Assembly (NCBI GenBank): GCA_963696025.1
Contig: CAVOII010000009.1
Location: 186,001 to 250,000, forward strand
Source: JABCYV01 sp963696025
GTDB taxonomy: Bacteria; Acidobacteriota; Terriglobia; Terriglobales; Acidobacteriaceae
DNA length: 64,000 nucleotides
Reading direction: 5' to 3'
In this document: piece by piece, positions 1 through 9,439 of the stretch
How positions within the stretch are numbered: the first letter of the stretch is position 1
How the letters are laid out: the number at the start of each line of letters is the position of its first letter
The notes under the pieces: model-generated
The model's input: only the letters and a program-made list of their open reading frames with translations
Databases searched by the model: none
What the model was told of the DNA's origin: nothing
Program-made: the position numbers and the translations under genes

Positions 1-35
1 AATAGAGTTCAATGTATATCCTGGGAGAAAAGCAT

Positions 36-3000
36 ATGAGCAGCTCGTTATTCGCAGCCAATTCCAAGGCAGACGTTAAATGCTCAAAACTCAAAAGACG
101 GATCGTTCTGGCTGTGGTGCTGCTTATCCCGTATCTTCTTCTGGCGCAGAGCTATCGCGGCTCCATCCGCGGCAAGGTTTCCGATCCCAGCGGAGCCGTG
201 GTCGCTGGCGCCAAGGTGACGGCCAAGAGCGACGCGACTGGACTGGTCCGCGGAACCATCACCGGCGCGGATGGCGCCTACGTATTAGCAGAACTGCCCG
301 CCGGTGAGTACGTGGTGCTAGTCGAATCCACGGGACTTTCGACCGCGGCCCAAAACGTCGTTGTGAATGTTGGCCTCGACACCACCGCCGACTTCGATTT
401 GACCAAGTTCGAAAGAAAAGTCGAGCAAGTGTTGGTCACGGGCGAGGCGCCCGTCATTGAGACCTCGCGCGATGTACTGGGCGAGGTGGTGGACGAGAAG
501 CTGGTTACCGAACTTCCGCTCAACGGCCGTGACTTTGGCAAGCTGGTGGCATTGGTACCAGGTGCGACTGTCGAGCCTTCTGGAGTCGCCGCCGTGCAGA
601 GTGGATTTGGACAGTTCAGCATCAACGGTAACCGCGACCGGTCTAACAATTACACCCTTGACGGAACCGACAACAACGATCCTTTTTTCAACAATTCCGC
701 GCTAAACCAGACGGGCATCGGTGGAGCGCCCGCGTCACTGCTGCCGATTGATGCCATTCAGGAATTCAATCTGCAGTCACAGTTCGCGGCTGAATATGGG
801 CGGAACAGCGGGTCGGTGATCAACATTCTGACCAAGTCCGGGACGAATCAGCTCCATGGCTCCGCTTTCGAATTCCTGCGCAACAGCGCGCTCGATGCCC
901 GAAACTATTTCAATCGCGACCCTGCCCTCAAGACCGGATTCAAGAACAATCAGTTTGGCGGCTCGTTAGGTGGACCCATCATCAAAAACAGGACCTTCTT
1001 CTTTGGCGCATACGAAGGGCAGCGCGAGCGCGTAGGTTCCGACTTCACTTTCCTGGTGCCGACTCAAACGCAGATTACGAACGCGCAGACTTTGGCCCTA
1101 GCCAATGGAATCACGCCTAGTAGCGCGTTGACCAATCTTTTGGGTTTCTTCCCCGCGCCCACCGGCTCCAACGGGAGTGTGGGAACGGTGCCCGGCACGG
1201 TGGCGGACAAGAACGATGGCAACAATCTTATCGCCAAGATCGATCACCAGCTCAGCTCCAACCAATCGCTCACCGGGCGCTATGCTTTCTCCCAGAGCAC
1301 CCAGATTTTCCCCTTGGGTGGTCTGGGAACTGGAGCTGCCTCCCGCCTGGCCCGGTTTGCTCAGACGTCGCCGGCCCGGGTGCAGGTGGTCTCCGCCAGC
1401 CTGCTTTCCACCGTGAGCACTACTAAGATCAATGAGGTACGCTTCGGCTACAGCCGCTACCGTACATCGTTCGAGCCGAAGGACATCAACTTCAACCCAA
1501 ATTCCATCGGCATTGATTTTGGTACCGGTCTGCTAAGCGTGCCGGAGGTCGACTTCGGCGGCACCTTTGAGAACCTGGGTGCCAGCGCTTTTCTTCCGCA
1601 TGGCCGCACCAGCGGAAGCTTTCAGGTTCTCGACAATTTCACTTGGTTGAAGGGTCGGCACACGATCAGGTTCGGTGGAGAGGTTCGCCGAATCATCATC
1701 GAGAGCTTTAACGACAGTCTGTCGAGAGGGCAGGTTGAATTCGGCTCCTCAACCTTTGGCGCCGGAGGAAGCGGAATTTGCCCCGCGACTTTCACGGCGG
1801 CGCAATGCAGCGATCCCGCCATCACCACGCTGGCGAATTTCTACTTGGGATCACCTTTTTCCGTGTCCGCCAATGCAGGCAATACTCAGCGCACAACCTA
1901 CAACAATGGCTTGAGTTTTTTTGCGCAGGACGATTTTCGAGCCAACTCCAAATTAACCATAAATTACGGCTTGAGATGGGAATACTTTGGCCCGTTGAGC
2001 GAGGCGCACAACCTGCTTTCAAACCTGGGACGCGATGGCAACCTTGCGCTGGTCGGTACAGACGGCGTCAATGGTGCTTATCGGCGTGACTTGGACAATT
2101 TTGGCCCCAGACTGGGATTTGCCTGGAACGCTTTGGCCAAAACCGTGCTGCGCGGCGGTTACGGGATCTACTACGACAATGTTCCCCAGGATTTGCTGAT
2201 TGCGAACTTCACAACTTCGGCGGGACTGATCACAAACCCTATTGGGCCAGCCGCAGTTTTACCCTTCAACTTCAATGCAGGGGCCTTCAACGGCAGCACT
2301 CCTGGGCCGGTGTTTACGCCGACTGCCAGTCCATGCCCGGGATCATTTTGCAGCGTTTTTGTGACGCCGCGAAATTTTCCTACTCCCTATTCGCAGAACT
2401 GGAACCTGAATATTGAACGGGCTCTGTCACAAGATTTCGCCCTACAACTTGGCTACGTAGGGGGTAAAGGAACCCATCTGGTGCGCCTGCTGGACATTAA
2501 CCAGCCGGACTATCTAGGCAATCGCCCCAACCCAAATTATGGCGCCATGGATTCGCTTTCGCCGCTCACTTCCTCGTCCTACCACGCATTGCAGGCGACG
2601 CTGCGTTCGCGCAACTGGCACGGTTTAACTGGGTTCGCGGGCTATACGTTCTCCAAGTCTCTGGACGACGCCTCGGACGGAATTGACTATAATTTTTCCA
2701 CGGTCGCCTTCCCACAGAATGGTTTCGATCTGGCAGCGGACCGCGGGCCTTCGAATTTCGATGCGCGCCACCGCTTTACGGCCGCTTTCACTTACCAGCT
2801 TCCGCCCCTCCCCGGGCCGAGAAAACTCGGGGAAGGCTGGCTGTTCAACACTATTGTGACAGCGCAGAGCGGCCGCCCTGTGCCCATCGTAAGCGCCAAC
2901 GATACAAGCGGCGCGTCGTTCGACCAATTTCCCAGCCCGTCGAATTTTCACCAACGGCCGGATCTGATACCGAGGGTGAACCCGATCAATTCCAATTGGG

Positions 3001-3401
3001 AGTCGGCGCCGGACGTGATTGGTTATCTTAACGGCAACGCCTTTGCGCAACCACTCGACGCGACCGCGGCCAACCCTCAGGGCAGCTTCGGGGACCTGGG
3101 ACGCAACGCGATTTACGGACCACATTTCTGGAGCGCGGATTTTGCCATATCGAAGGACACTCGGCTCTTCGAGCGGCTGAACCTGCAGCTTCGGGCGGAG
3201 TTCTTCAACATCTTCAACCATCCCAATTTCGCGCTACCCAGCTTCTTCGTGAGCCCGGCATTCAACGCGGATGGGACGCCCACGGGAGCATCGGCCAGCC
3301 AAGGATTGATCACTCAAACGCCCGATCAAGCCCAGACCAATCCCGGCCTAGGCGGCGGCGGACCGCGGGTGATGCAGTTGGCGGCAAAGTTCACTTTCTG
3401 A
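36..3401 (+). CDS. Oar-like TonB-dependent outer-membrane receptor with carboxypeptidase-regulatory domain
   Basis: A large outer-membrane beta-barrel of the acidobacterial Oar/TonB-receptor type, probably importing oligosaccharides or other bulky ligands. After a signal segment (IVLAVVLLIPYLLLAQ, about residues 25-40) comes a CarboxypepD_reg-like Ig domain beginning GSIRGKVSDPSGAVVAGA. A plug domain follows, with the LPLNGRDF motif typical of this family, and then a long aromatic-rich barrel ending in AAKFTF, a C-terminal Phe as expected for BAM-dependent insertion. An upstream in-frame ATG exists at 12, but GGGAG lies about 9 nt before the ATG at 36, so 36 is preferred. The substrate cannot be read from sequence. 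Confidence 0.9.
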   Translation: MSSSLFAANSKADVKCSKLKRRIVLAVVLLIPYLLLAQSYRGSIRGKVSDPSGAVVAGAKVTAKSDATGLVRGTITGADGAYVLAELPAGEYVVLVESTGLSTAAQNVVVNVGLDTTADFDLTKFERKVEQVLVTGEAPVIETSRDVLGEVVDEKLVTELPLNGRDFGKLVALVPGATVEPSGVAAVQSGFGQFSINGNRDRSNNYTLDGTDNNDPFFNNSALNQTGIGGAPASLLPIDAIQEFNLQSQFAAEYGRNSGSVINILTKSGTNQLHGSAFEFLRNSALDARNYFNRDPALKTGFKNNQFGGSLGGPIIKNRTFFFGAYEGQRERVGSDFTFLVPTQTQITNAQTLALANGITPSSALTNLLGFFPAPTGSNGSVGTVPGTVADKNDGNNLIAKIDHQLSSNQSLTGRYAFSQSTQIFPLGGLGTGAASRLARFAQTSPARVQVVSASLLSTVSTTKINEVRFGYSRYRTSFEPKDINFNPNSIGIDFGTGLLSVPEVDFGGTFENLGASAFLPHGRTSGSFQVLDNFTWLKGRHTIRFGGEVRRIIIESFNDSLSRGQVEFGSSTFGAGGSGICPATFTAAQCSDPAITTLANFYLGSPFSVSANAGNTQRTTYNNGLSFFAQDDFRANSKLTINYGLRWEYFGPLSEAHNLLSNLGRDGNLALVGTDGVNGAYRRDLDNFGPRLGFAWNALAKTVLRGGYGIYYDNVPQDLLIANFTTSAGLITNPIGPAAVLPFNFNAGAFNGSTPGPVFTPTASPCPGSFCSVFVTPRNFPTPYSQNWNLNIERALSQDFALQLGYVGGKGTHLVRLLDINQPDYLGNRPNPNYGAMDSLSPLTSSSYHALQATLRSRNWHGLTGFAGYTFSKSLDDASDGIDYNFSTVAFPQNGFDLAADRGPSNFDARHRFTAAFTYQLPPLPGPRKLGEGWLFNTIVTAQSGRPVPIVSANDTSGASFDQFPSPSNFHQRPDLIPRVNPINSNWESAPDVIGYLNGNAFAQPLDATAANPQGSFGDLGRNAIYGPHFWSADFAISKDTRLFERLNLQLRAEFFNIFNHPNFALPSFFVSPAFNADGTPTGASASQGLITQTPDQAQTNPGLGGGGPRVMQLAAKFTF

Positions 3402-3476
3402 TCGGGATGGCATCTGTGGCGCGGACCTGACCTGAGCGAAGTCGAAGGGCCCTCGCCCGCGCATCCACGTCGCTCG

Positions 3477-4316
3477 CTATCCTTCCACATCCGGCGCAAT
3501 TTCCGGCAGTACGGCGCGCAGCAGAGCCACGAAATCTCCCTGCACTCGCTTGGTGGTTTCAAGAACCTCTTCGTGATTGAGTACCTGGTCAAGGATTCCT
3601 GCCGCCATATTGGTTACACAGGAAATTGCCAGCACCTTCATTCCCATGTGACGGGCTGCGATGACTTCGGAGATCGTAGACATCCCTACCAGATCCGCGC
3701 CGATCGTACGCAGATAGCGAATCTCGGCCGGAGTCTCATAGCTTGGGCCGGCCAGCGCGGCATACACGCCCTGATAGACCGTCTTGCCTAGCCTGCTGGC
3801 GGCTTGCTGGGCGACTTCGCGATAGGGTTTCCAGTACGCCTGCGTCATGTCAGGAAAGCGAGGACCAAAGCGTTCGTCGTTCGGTCCGATCAGTGGATTC
3901 TGCGCCTGCAGGTTGATATGGTCCGTGATAATAACCAGCGCGCCCTGTTTGTACTCAAGACTGACCCCGCCCGCCGCGTTAGTAAGAATCACTGCCCGAA
4001 TGCCCATTCGGCCGAACACCCGCATCGGGAAAGCGACTTCCTGGGCCGAGTAACCTTCGTAAAGATGAACACGTCCTTGCATCGCGGCGACGGGAATGTC
4101 GCCGGAATTGCCGATCACCATCTGCCCGGCGTGTCCCACCGTTGTCGATCGCGGAAAAAATGGAATGTTGGTGTACGGAATGCGCGTTGCATCCGAGAGC
4201 TCGTCAGCGAAGCCACCCAGCCCCGAGCCCAGAACAAGTCCGATCTTAGGGCACAGTCGGGACTGCGAGAGCAGGAACTTCGCAGCCGATTCGGCGTTTG
4301 TGAAATCATCAGACAT
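3477..4316 (-). CDS. Purine nucleoside phosphorylase (PNP/MTAP family, trimeric type)
   Basis: Cleaves purine nucleosides with phosphate to base plus ribose-1-phosphate in the cytosol (purine salvage). The 279-aa length matches the trimeric PNP-I family. Recognisable blocks are the phosphate-binding GLVLGSGLGGF near residue 26, QGRVHLYEGY, the ILTNAAGG motif, GPSYETPAEIR and the base-binding region VGMSTISEVIAARHMGM followed by SCVTNMAAG. It is convergent with the upstream receptor gene and stands alone. The exact nucleoside preference (inosine/guanosine versus broader) is not decidable by eye. Confidence 0.93.
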   Translation of the reverse strand: MSDDFTNAESAAKFLLSQSRLCPKIGLVLGSGLGGFADELSDATRIPYTNIPFFPRSTTVGHAGQMVIGNSGDIPVAAMQGRVHLYEGYSAQEVAFPMRVFGRMGIRAVILTNAAGGVSLEYKQGALVIITDHINLQAQNPLIGPNDERFGPRFPDMTQAYWKPYREVAQQAASRLGKTVYQGVYAALAGPSYETPAEIRYLRTIGADLVGMSTISEVIAARHMGMKVLAISCVTNMAAGILDQVLNHEEVLETTKRVQGDFVALLRAVLPEIAPDVEG

Positions 4317-4385
4317 GAGACAGCGGTTAACTCCCCGTCTTTAAGTTCCTACCTCGGAATCCGGCATTCTACCCGATGCTGGAGC

Positions 4386-4451
4386 GATGTAGGCACGTAC
4401 ACGTACAGGCCCGAACGGGCACAGCCGGGCTGGGACGCCCGCGCCTACATC
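4386..4451. repeat. 66-bp palindromic element in the 837-bp gap 4317-5153
   Basis: GATGTAGGC at 4386-4394 is exactly inverted as GCCTACATC at 4443-4451. The interior holds further short inversions (GCCCG/CGGGC). The size and terminal inversion suggest a MITE-like or REP-type interspersed element. No ORF in the rest of the gap has convincing coding character; the other structure there is the direct repeat at 4754-5032. Confidence 0.5.
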
Positions 4452-4753
4452 AACAATAGATTTCAGGACAAACTCCGAAGCCACATCCAGCGCGGTTTTC
4501 GCTGAGATTTTCACAATTCCGTAACAATCCTCTCTCCAGGCATCCCAAGGACGCCTGCGCATGGATGCTCACAAAAACTCGCCGCCGAGGAGTCGTTGCC
4601 CACCTAGCATCCGCGACCTGCACAATATCTGCTGCACATGGCTGTGGAAGGCCTGCACTCCATTGCAAGCAAAGAAGATGCAATGTCGTGTTTTTTATTG
4701 ACTCTAGAAATGAGAAGAGTAAAAACATACTCGTTCTTTGACAGCTTCTGAAG

Positions 4754-5032
4754 TTTACCCGGTTGGTGCGGCGTCCGGGGCTCAAGCGAAGTCACCCTCT
4801 GCATTGCAAAATGACCTGAGGGAAGGCAAGCGAGGGTCTATAGCAAAGCGCTGGTCGAGGCGAACAAGAAGATATGTTGAAGGCAAGATAGGATCCCGAG
4901 GCGTCAGACTGGTTTATCCGGTTGGCGGCAAGCCCGGAGCCCGAGTGATGATCGCGCGTAGCGGCCCGCAAGGGAAGCAACGAGAGCAGGTCAGCGAGGG
5001 TCTAAAAGCGAGCTACTGGCCGAGACGAATGA
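4754..5032. repeat. Two imperfect direct repeat units, about 158 bp apart
   Basis: The unit starting at 4754 and the unit starting at 4912 share the order TTTAYCCGGTTGG, then CGGRGCYC, then AGCGAGGGTCTA, then TGGYCGAGRCGAA. The middles diverge. A 129-aa open frame crosses both units, but its composition looks like a by-product of the repeat. This could be a degenerate repeated element or a non-coding RNA duplication. Confidence 0.4.
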
Positions 5033-5153
5033 GTCTAACATCACCTCGGGATTCTTATTTTTGGCGACTCGTGGTTAGTGGCCAGTCGATTGCGGCTCGA
5101 CCGCCCTTCCCCCATACTGGTTACTAAGAACCAGCGCTGACCACTAGCCTTTT

Positions 5154-5834
5154 TTATGGTCCTTGCAATATCTGCAGTTTGTCACCCGTCACCAATCGCG
5201 CGCGATAAATGGTGTTGATCGCCTCCACCTCCGCCACCGCATCTATGTTCAGGTCGTAGGCTCCACGCGGCAAGTTCTCTGCAAAAGTGATCTCGAAATC
5301 GATGGTATTTTTGCTCAACGTGAAGTGCTGATAGCCAATCGCGGTGGCTCGTCCAATCTCATTCACCGCCAGCGCGATTACCGTAAGGTCGAAGTCCTGC
5401 CCGGTCTGATTTGATAGCTTGATGGCGCACTCCACTCTTTGCCCCGTGATCCTGGGATATCGGCTCCACTGCAGCAACAGCGGCGCCACGATGTCCAACT
5501 CCAACGCCTGGGTTCGCTGATGGGGCGGCTTGGCACTATCGGTGGCCGCCACTCCAAAGTGAAACTGGCCGCCTTCGGTTGGGATACCGCTCAGAATTCC
5601 GTCGTCGCTCAAGGTTATGCCGTGAGGCAGCGCACCGTTGCTCACTTCCCACTTGAATGGCGTGATCCCTCCCCTGGCCTCCAACTGGTAGCGGTACGGC
5701 TGCCGCAGAAAACCCTTCGGCAGAGAAGCGGTCTGGATCACAATTTTCTCGCCTTCGGACGCGCCGGATTGGCCCAGCGAAGTGCCTGCCAGTGCTAGCG
5801 CCACGACAACAGCTGCTGTCATCTTCATGAACAT
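5154..5834 (-). CDS. Secreted protein with putative Ig (He_PIG-like) domain
   Basis: A 226-aa exported protein. A signal peptide (AAVVVALALAGTSLG, residues about 8-22) is followed by a segment of the He_PIG cadherin/Ig-like type: LPKGFLRQPYRYQLEARGG, then GALPHGITLSDDGILSGIPTEGG. The rest is a beta-rich domain of unknown role. It starts 9 bp after the stop of the upstream kinase on the same strand, with GAAGG just before the ATG, so the two are probably co-transcribed. A second ATG lies at 5828. Its role may be periplasmic binding linked to the kinase sensor; that is inference. Confidence 0.75.
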   Translation of the reverse strand: MFMKMTAAVVVALALAGTSLGQSGASEGEKIVIQTASLPKGFLRQPYRYQLEARGGITPFKWEVSNGALPHGITLSDDGILSGIPTEGGQFHFGVAATDSAKPPHQRTQALELDIVAPLLLQWSRYPRITGQRVECAIKLSNQTGQDFDLTVIALAVNEIGRATAIGYQHFTLSKNTIDFEITFAENLPRGAYDLNIDAVAEVEAINTIYRARLVTGDKLQILQGP

Positions 5835-5843
5835 ATACCTTCG

Positions 5844-8507
5844 CTAGGGCTTCAGATTGCTCAACTGTACGATGTCCGCCTCGCCTTTTCCCACTGCGGC
5901 GTAGATGGAGTGTCCATCGGACGACCAGGAAACTCTCCGACCAATAAATGTCGCTTGAGTCCCAAAATCCGTGATGCGCCGCATCTCGCCACCAGCGGTG
6001 GGCTGCGCCCATATATTCGTGGTCGGTCCATCGGTCAACAGGACGGCTAGCCACTTGCCATCCGGGGAGAGGATCGGCTGCATAAGCACCGACTTCGACA
6101 ACCGCGATCCTGAAATTCGCGCCACCTTCTGTGCTGGGCCATTCTCCGGATTGGCTACCAGTATCTCCATATCCGACAGACCGTTCAGCGCCGGCAAACT
6201 CAGGACGAAGAAAAGTCTTCCTTCGGCATCAACCGCCGGCTTCTGTCCTTCTTCGCGAACTACCATCGGCGTGCCGCCCTCAGGCGAGATCTTCTCTATA
6301 CGAAATGCATTCTGGGTGGGAGGCGAAAAATACAGCCATCGACTGTCTGGTGACCAGCAGGCCCAACCACCGCCGTCCGAAACTTTGTGAGCATTGCTTC
6401 CGTCTGGGTTCATCAACCAGAGATCGACGTTCCAGCCTTTGAGGCCGCGCTTCACATAGGCTATGTACTTCCCGTCCGGGGACCAGACGGGCACCCCGAT
6501 CGTGACCTGCGGATCGTGTTCGAAGGTGACCTGGCGAGTCTGCTGAGTTTCGAGATTCAGCACCCACAGATTGCCATGGCCCCCGCTATCGCTCAGATAA
6601 ACGAGTTCGTGATCCCCGGGGCCAGCGGATGGAGTCTGCACCGCCCCGGTCTGGTGCGTGATCTGGGTGCCATGGCGAACATTCTCTGCGGGGCTGCCAT
6701 CAACCGGGTAACGCCAAACATCAAACTGGATTTGCCTGCGGGTGGCGACCAGGTTACCGCGCTGATCGAGATCGGGCGAAATGTAAGAGGTCTCCCCGAA
6801 CGTGAGCTGCCGTAGATTCTTTCCTCCAGATTGGACGGACCAGAGATTCATGGTCCGCAGATAGAGGACGGTGTCGCCTCGGGAAGAGCTGTAGACCACC
6901 CCTGACCCGTCGGGCAACCAGGCAAAGCCCGCCAGAGGAGTCTGGTCCTGCGTGATTGCTTGCGGAGCGCCTCCTTCTACCGGCACATAGAAAATGTCAT
7001 AGTCAAAGGTTCGGCCTCTCTCGAATCCCAACTTTCGGTCGTCCGGAGACCAGCGCAGGTCGGAATAGATGTACTCAGTCGGGAGCACCGTCAGCCGACG
7101 GGAGTTCGAGCCGTCCGCGTCTGCTATATCTAGCTCAAGTTCCCCTTGGTTGGAGTGAAAATAGGCAATGTGTTTGCCGTCATGGCTCAGGTCAGCGCCC
7201 GTCAGGCTGGTCAGCAGCGGCCGTCCCGTTCCTCCCAACGCGGGAATTTGCCAGATCTTCCCTTGCCCGTCCGGTTCGCTGGAAGGAGAGAAATAAATCA
7301 GCGACGACGAATCCGACGACCAGCGTGGGTATTGGTGGTCGGCATCGTCATGCGTCACCTGCAGCGGACTGCCTCCAGCCAGCAAACGCACCCAAACCTG
7401 CCTTCGTCCTCCCACGTCGGCGGTAAACGCTATCGACTTGCCGTCAGGCGACAATGCCGGAAATTCTTCCATGCCTACAAAGTCAGTCAACCGCTTTAAC
7501 TCGATCGGCAGAGAATTATCCGACCGTGACCTGACTGCCCGTGCCGCCAGGAATCCAAGTCCGGCCGCCGCCAATAACGCAACCAAGACTGGCACCAGCC
7601 ACCCTCGTCCCTTTTTTGCCGGAAGCGCCAGCGCTGCGCCGCTCCCACTTTCCTCACGGCTGAGCAACTCCAGATTGAAGGCCAGGTCGCGTGCTGACTG
7701 AAATCGCTCCGCCGGGTCCTTCTCTAGACAGCGATGCACGATGTGTCCTAGCGCCGGAGGAAGATTGCGGCGCGTCCCCGAAAGCTCTGCCGGTTCCTCC
7801 TTGAGGATTGCGCTCATGGTATCCGCCGCCGTGGCTCCCTGAAATGCCCGGTTTCCGGAGAGCATCTCGTAGAGGATCACGCCTAAACCGAAGATATCGG
7901 AACGATGGTCGACTACTTGTCCCCGCACCTGCTCTGGCGACATGTAACCCGCCGTCCCCAACACCACGCCCAGTTCCGTGACGCTCACCGTCGCCCCTGA
8001 ATTGCTCAGGCCCGCGGCGTCGGGCCCTACCAGCTTGGCCAGCCCGAAATCCAGAATTTTGACTACGCCATCGCGGGTCAGAAAGATGTTTTCGGGCTTC
8101 AGATCGCGATGCACAATGCCACGTTCGTGGGCCGCCGCCAGCCCCCGTGCTATCTGCAGAGCGTATTCCACCGCCTTACGCCGCGGAATCTCGCCTTGTT
8201 CTAGGCGCTCTCGCAGAGTTTGCCCCTGAAGAAGTTCGGTGACGAGGTAGGCCGCGTTCTTGTCGGTAGTGCCGAAGCGATACACCGCTAGAATGTTGGG
8301 ATGATTGAGCGCCGCCGCTGCCCGCGCTTCCTGCTCAAACCGCCGCAGCCGATCGCGGTCTGAAGCCAATTCTTCCGGCAGCACTTTGACGGCAACTTCG
8401 CGGCCCAGGCTTTGGTCGCGTGCGCGATACACCTCTCCCATGCCGCCCGCCCCTAGCGGTGCAATGATCTCGCAGTCGCCAAGCCTCGTCCCTGCCCTAA
8501 TAGGCAT
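5844..8507 (-). CDS. Transmembrane Ser/Thr protein kinase with PD40/TolB-like propeller
   Basis: A PknB-type receptor kinase of 887 aa. The N-terminal catalytic domain has glycine loop GAGGMGEV (residues 19-26), Lys41, HRDLKPEN with Asp135, and DFG with Asp153. One membrane helix follows at about 305-325. The C-terminal half has repeated WSPDGK/LSPDGK motifs of PD40/WD40-like beta-propeller blades, expected to lie outside the membrane as a sensor. The start is set by the family's N-terminus (GTRLGDCEIIAPLGAGGMGEV). TATAAT sits 10 nt upstream and there is no Shine-Dalgarno. The He_PIG gene follows directly. Confidence 0.92.
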   Translation of the reverse strand: MPIRAGTRLGDCEIIAPLGAGGMGEVYRARDQSLGREVAVKVLPEELASDRDRLRRFEQEARAAAALNHPNILAVYRFGTTDKNAAYLVTELLQGQTLRERLEQGEIPRRKAVEYALQIARGLAAAHERGIVHRDLKPENIFLTRDGVVKILDFGLAKLVGPDAAGLSNSGATVSVTELGVVLGTAGYMSPEQVRGQVVDHRSDIFGLGVILYEMLSGNRAFQGATAADTMSAILKEEPAELSGTRRNLPPALGHIVHRCLEKDPAERFQSARDLAFNLELLSREESGSGAALALPAKKGRGWLVPVLVALLAAAGLGFLAARAVRSRSDNSLPIELKRLTDFVGMEEFPALSPDGKSIAFTADVGGRRQVWVRLLAGGSPLQVTHDDADHQYPRWSSDSSSLIYFSPSSEPDGQGKIWQIPALGGTGRPLLTSLTGADLSHDGKHIAYFHSNQGELELDIADADGSNSRRLTVLPTEYIYSDLRWSPDDRKLGFERGRTFDYDIFYVPVEGGAPQAITQDQTPLAGFAWLPDGSGVVYSSSRGDTVLYLRTMNLWSVQSGGKNLRQLTFGETSYISPDLDQRGNLVATRRQIQFDVWRYPVDGSPAENVRHGTQITHQTGAVQTPSAGPGDHELVYLSDSGGHGNLWVLNLETQQTRQVTFEHDPQVTIGVPVWSPDGKYIAYVKRGLKGWNVDLWLMNPDGSNAHKVSDGGGWACWSPDSRWLYFSPPTQNAFRIEKISPEGGTPMVVREEGQKPAVDAEGRLFFVLSLPALNGLSDMEILVANPENGPAQKVARISGSRLSKSVLMQPILSPDGKWLAVLLTDGPTTNIWAQPTAGGEMRRITDFGTQATFIGRRVSWSSDGHSIYAAVGKGEADIVQLSNLKP

Positions 8508-8517
8508 AGGTCAGGGC

Positions 8518-8523
8518 ATTATA
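8518..8523 (-). promoter_or_regulatory. -10 hexamer TATAAT, near-leaderless kinase promoter
   Basis: On the minus strand TATAAT ends exactly 10 nt before the kinase ATG (8507). A transcript starting 6-9 nt downstream of the hexamer would have a leader of only about 1-4 nt. There is no convincing -35 or ribosome binding site. The same TATAAT-N10-start arrangement occurs at the second kinase (50457-50462). Confidence 0.55.
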
Positions 8524-8589
8524 GTGCGCTAAAGCACACCAACTGTACTCTGCGTTGCACTTTGCCCTCGCCATCGAAATAACTTCCCT

Positions 8590-8757
8590 TTCGGGTTAAT
8601 CAGTCCTGTCTACTGCAAAAGATGATTGGCGGATTGGTCGCGCAGCGTCTAGGATTCCCGCTGCGATCAGGCCGGTTGCGTGCGTGATTTTTCAAGCAAC
8701 CCGCCCCTCCCCTAAAAACCCGCTGATCCTCCCGCACGGGATCGGCGGGTTTTTTGT
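8590..8757 (+). ncRNA. Candidate small structured RNA between divergent genes
   Basis: This gap separates divergently transcribed genes (kinase leftward, HD protein rightward), yet it contains a strong intrinsic terminator, so something must be transcribed within it. Upstream of the terminator are CGCAGCG/CGCTGCG (8641-8647 with 8659-8665) and GGTTGC/GCAACC (8674-8679 with 8696-8701). No known RNA family was recognised; it is not a tRNA, SRP RNA or tmRNA. The strand is a guess, because the terminator has a T run in both directions. Confidence 0.35.
8714..8756 (+). terminator. Bidirectional rho-independent terminator
   Basis: The stem AAAACCCGCTGATCC pairs with GGATCGGCGGGTTTT with a short loop between. 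It is followed by six T on the plus strand and a T run (complement of AAAAA) on the minus strand. Confidence 0.75.
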
Positions 8758-8847
8758 GGACGGTAGCATTGCGCTTCCCCCGCCCCTCGACGTCCCCTTG
8801 GCCCGCACGATAAGCTAGATGGTTTTCTGGAGGGGTTATCAGATCGT

Positions 8848-9405
8848 ATGCGTGAGGCGGTCGCAAAACTCTGGCCGGAGATTCAGTGGATCGAAGACAA
8901 GATCCTGCGCCAGCAGGTAACTGAGACTTGGATCAAAGCCCTGGAGCGCAGTCCCCTGAAGCCCGCCGACCTGAACCATATTCCCTTCACGCTGCTGGTG
9001 CCTAACTGTCCCATTACTTTCATGGAGCACAAGCGCTGCGTGGTCCATATCGCACGACAAAGCGCCGAAGCCATGCAGGAGTTTATGGGACGCGCCCTTC
9101 CCATCGATATGGACACTGTCGTCGCAGGCGCGATTCTCGCCGATGTGGGCAAATTGCTTGAGTATGAGCTTGGCCCCGACGGCAAGAGCCGTCAAAGCGA
9201 ACGTGGGGAGGCGCTGCGCCATCCTTTTACCGGAGTGGCGCTGGCGCTGGAGTGCGGCGTGCCCGATGCCGTGTGCCACATCATCGCAGCGCATGCCGCA
9301 GAGGGCGATCTCGTGAAGCGCACCACGGAAGCCTACATTGTCCACCACGCCGACTTCATGGCGTTTCTGCCGTTCAAAAATCCCAAGAACGTGAAAGTGA
9401 AATGA
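8848..9405 (+). CDS. HD-superfamily phosphohydrolase-like protein with altered HD motif
   Basis: A 185-aa protein with the layout of an HD-domain metal-dependent phosphohydrolase: His67, the helix AGAILADVGKLLEY, His125 (RHPFTG), His144/His149 and a final HHAD at 166-169. In the core motif the usual His-Asp is Ala98-Asp99, removing one expected metal ligand, so catalysis may be changed or lost. GGAGGGG lies about 13 nt before the ATG. It precedes the tricarboxylate enzyme genes by 119 bp and may be the first gene of that operon. The substrate is unknown. Confidence 0.7.
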   Translation: MREAVAKLWPEIQWIEDKILRQQVTETWIKALERSPLKPADLNHIPFTLLVPNCPITFMEHKRCVVHIARQSAEAMQEFMGRALPIDMDTVVAGAILADVGKLLEYELGPDGKSRQSERGEALRHPFTGVALALECGVPDAVCHIIAAHAAEGDLVKRTTEAYIVHHADFMAFLPFKNPKNVKVK

Positions 9406-9439
9406 ACGGAACTCAGCCTCAGAGAGGCGGCATAGTTTA

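Noticed and set aside
4732..4745. TCGTTCTTTGACAG resembling rRNA leader/antitermination sequence
   Set aside because: No 16S, 23S or tRNA follows, so it is not an rRNA operon.
4738..5127. 129-aa open frame in the gap after the phosphorylase gene
   Set aside because: It crosses both units of the direct repeat, is Arg/Ser-rich and has no ribosome site; it is best explained by the repeat.
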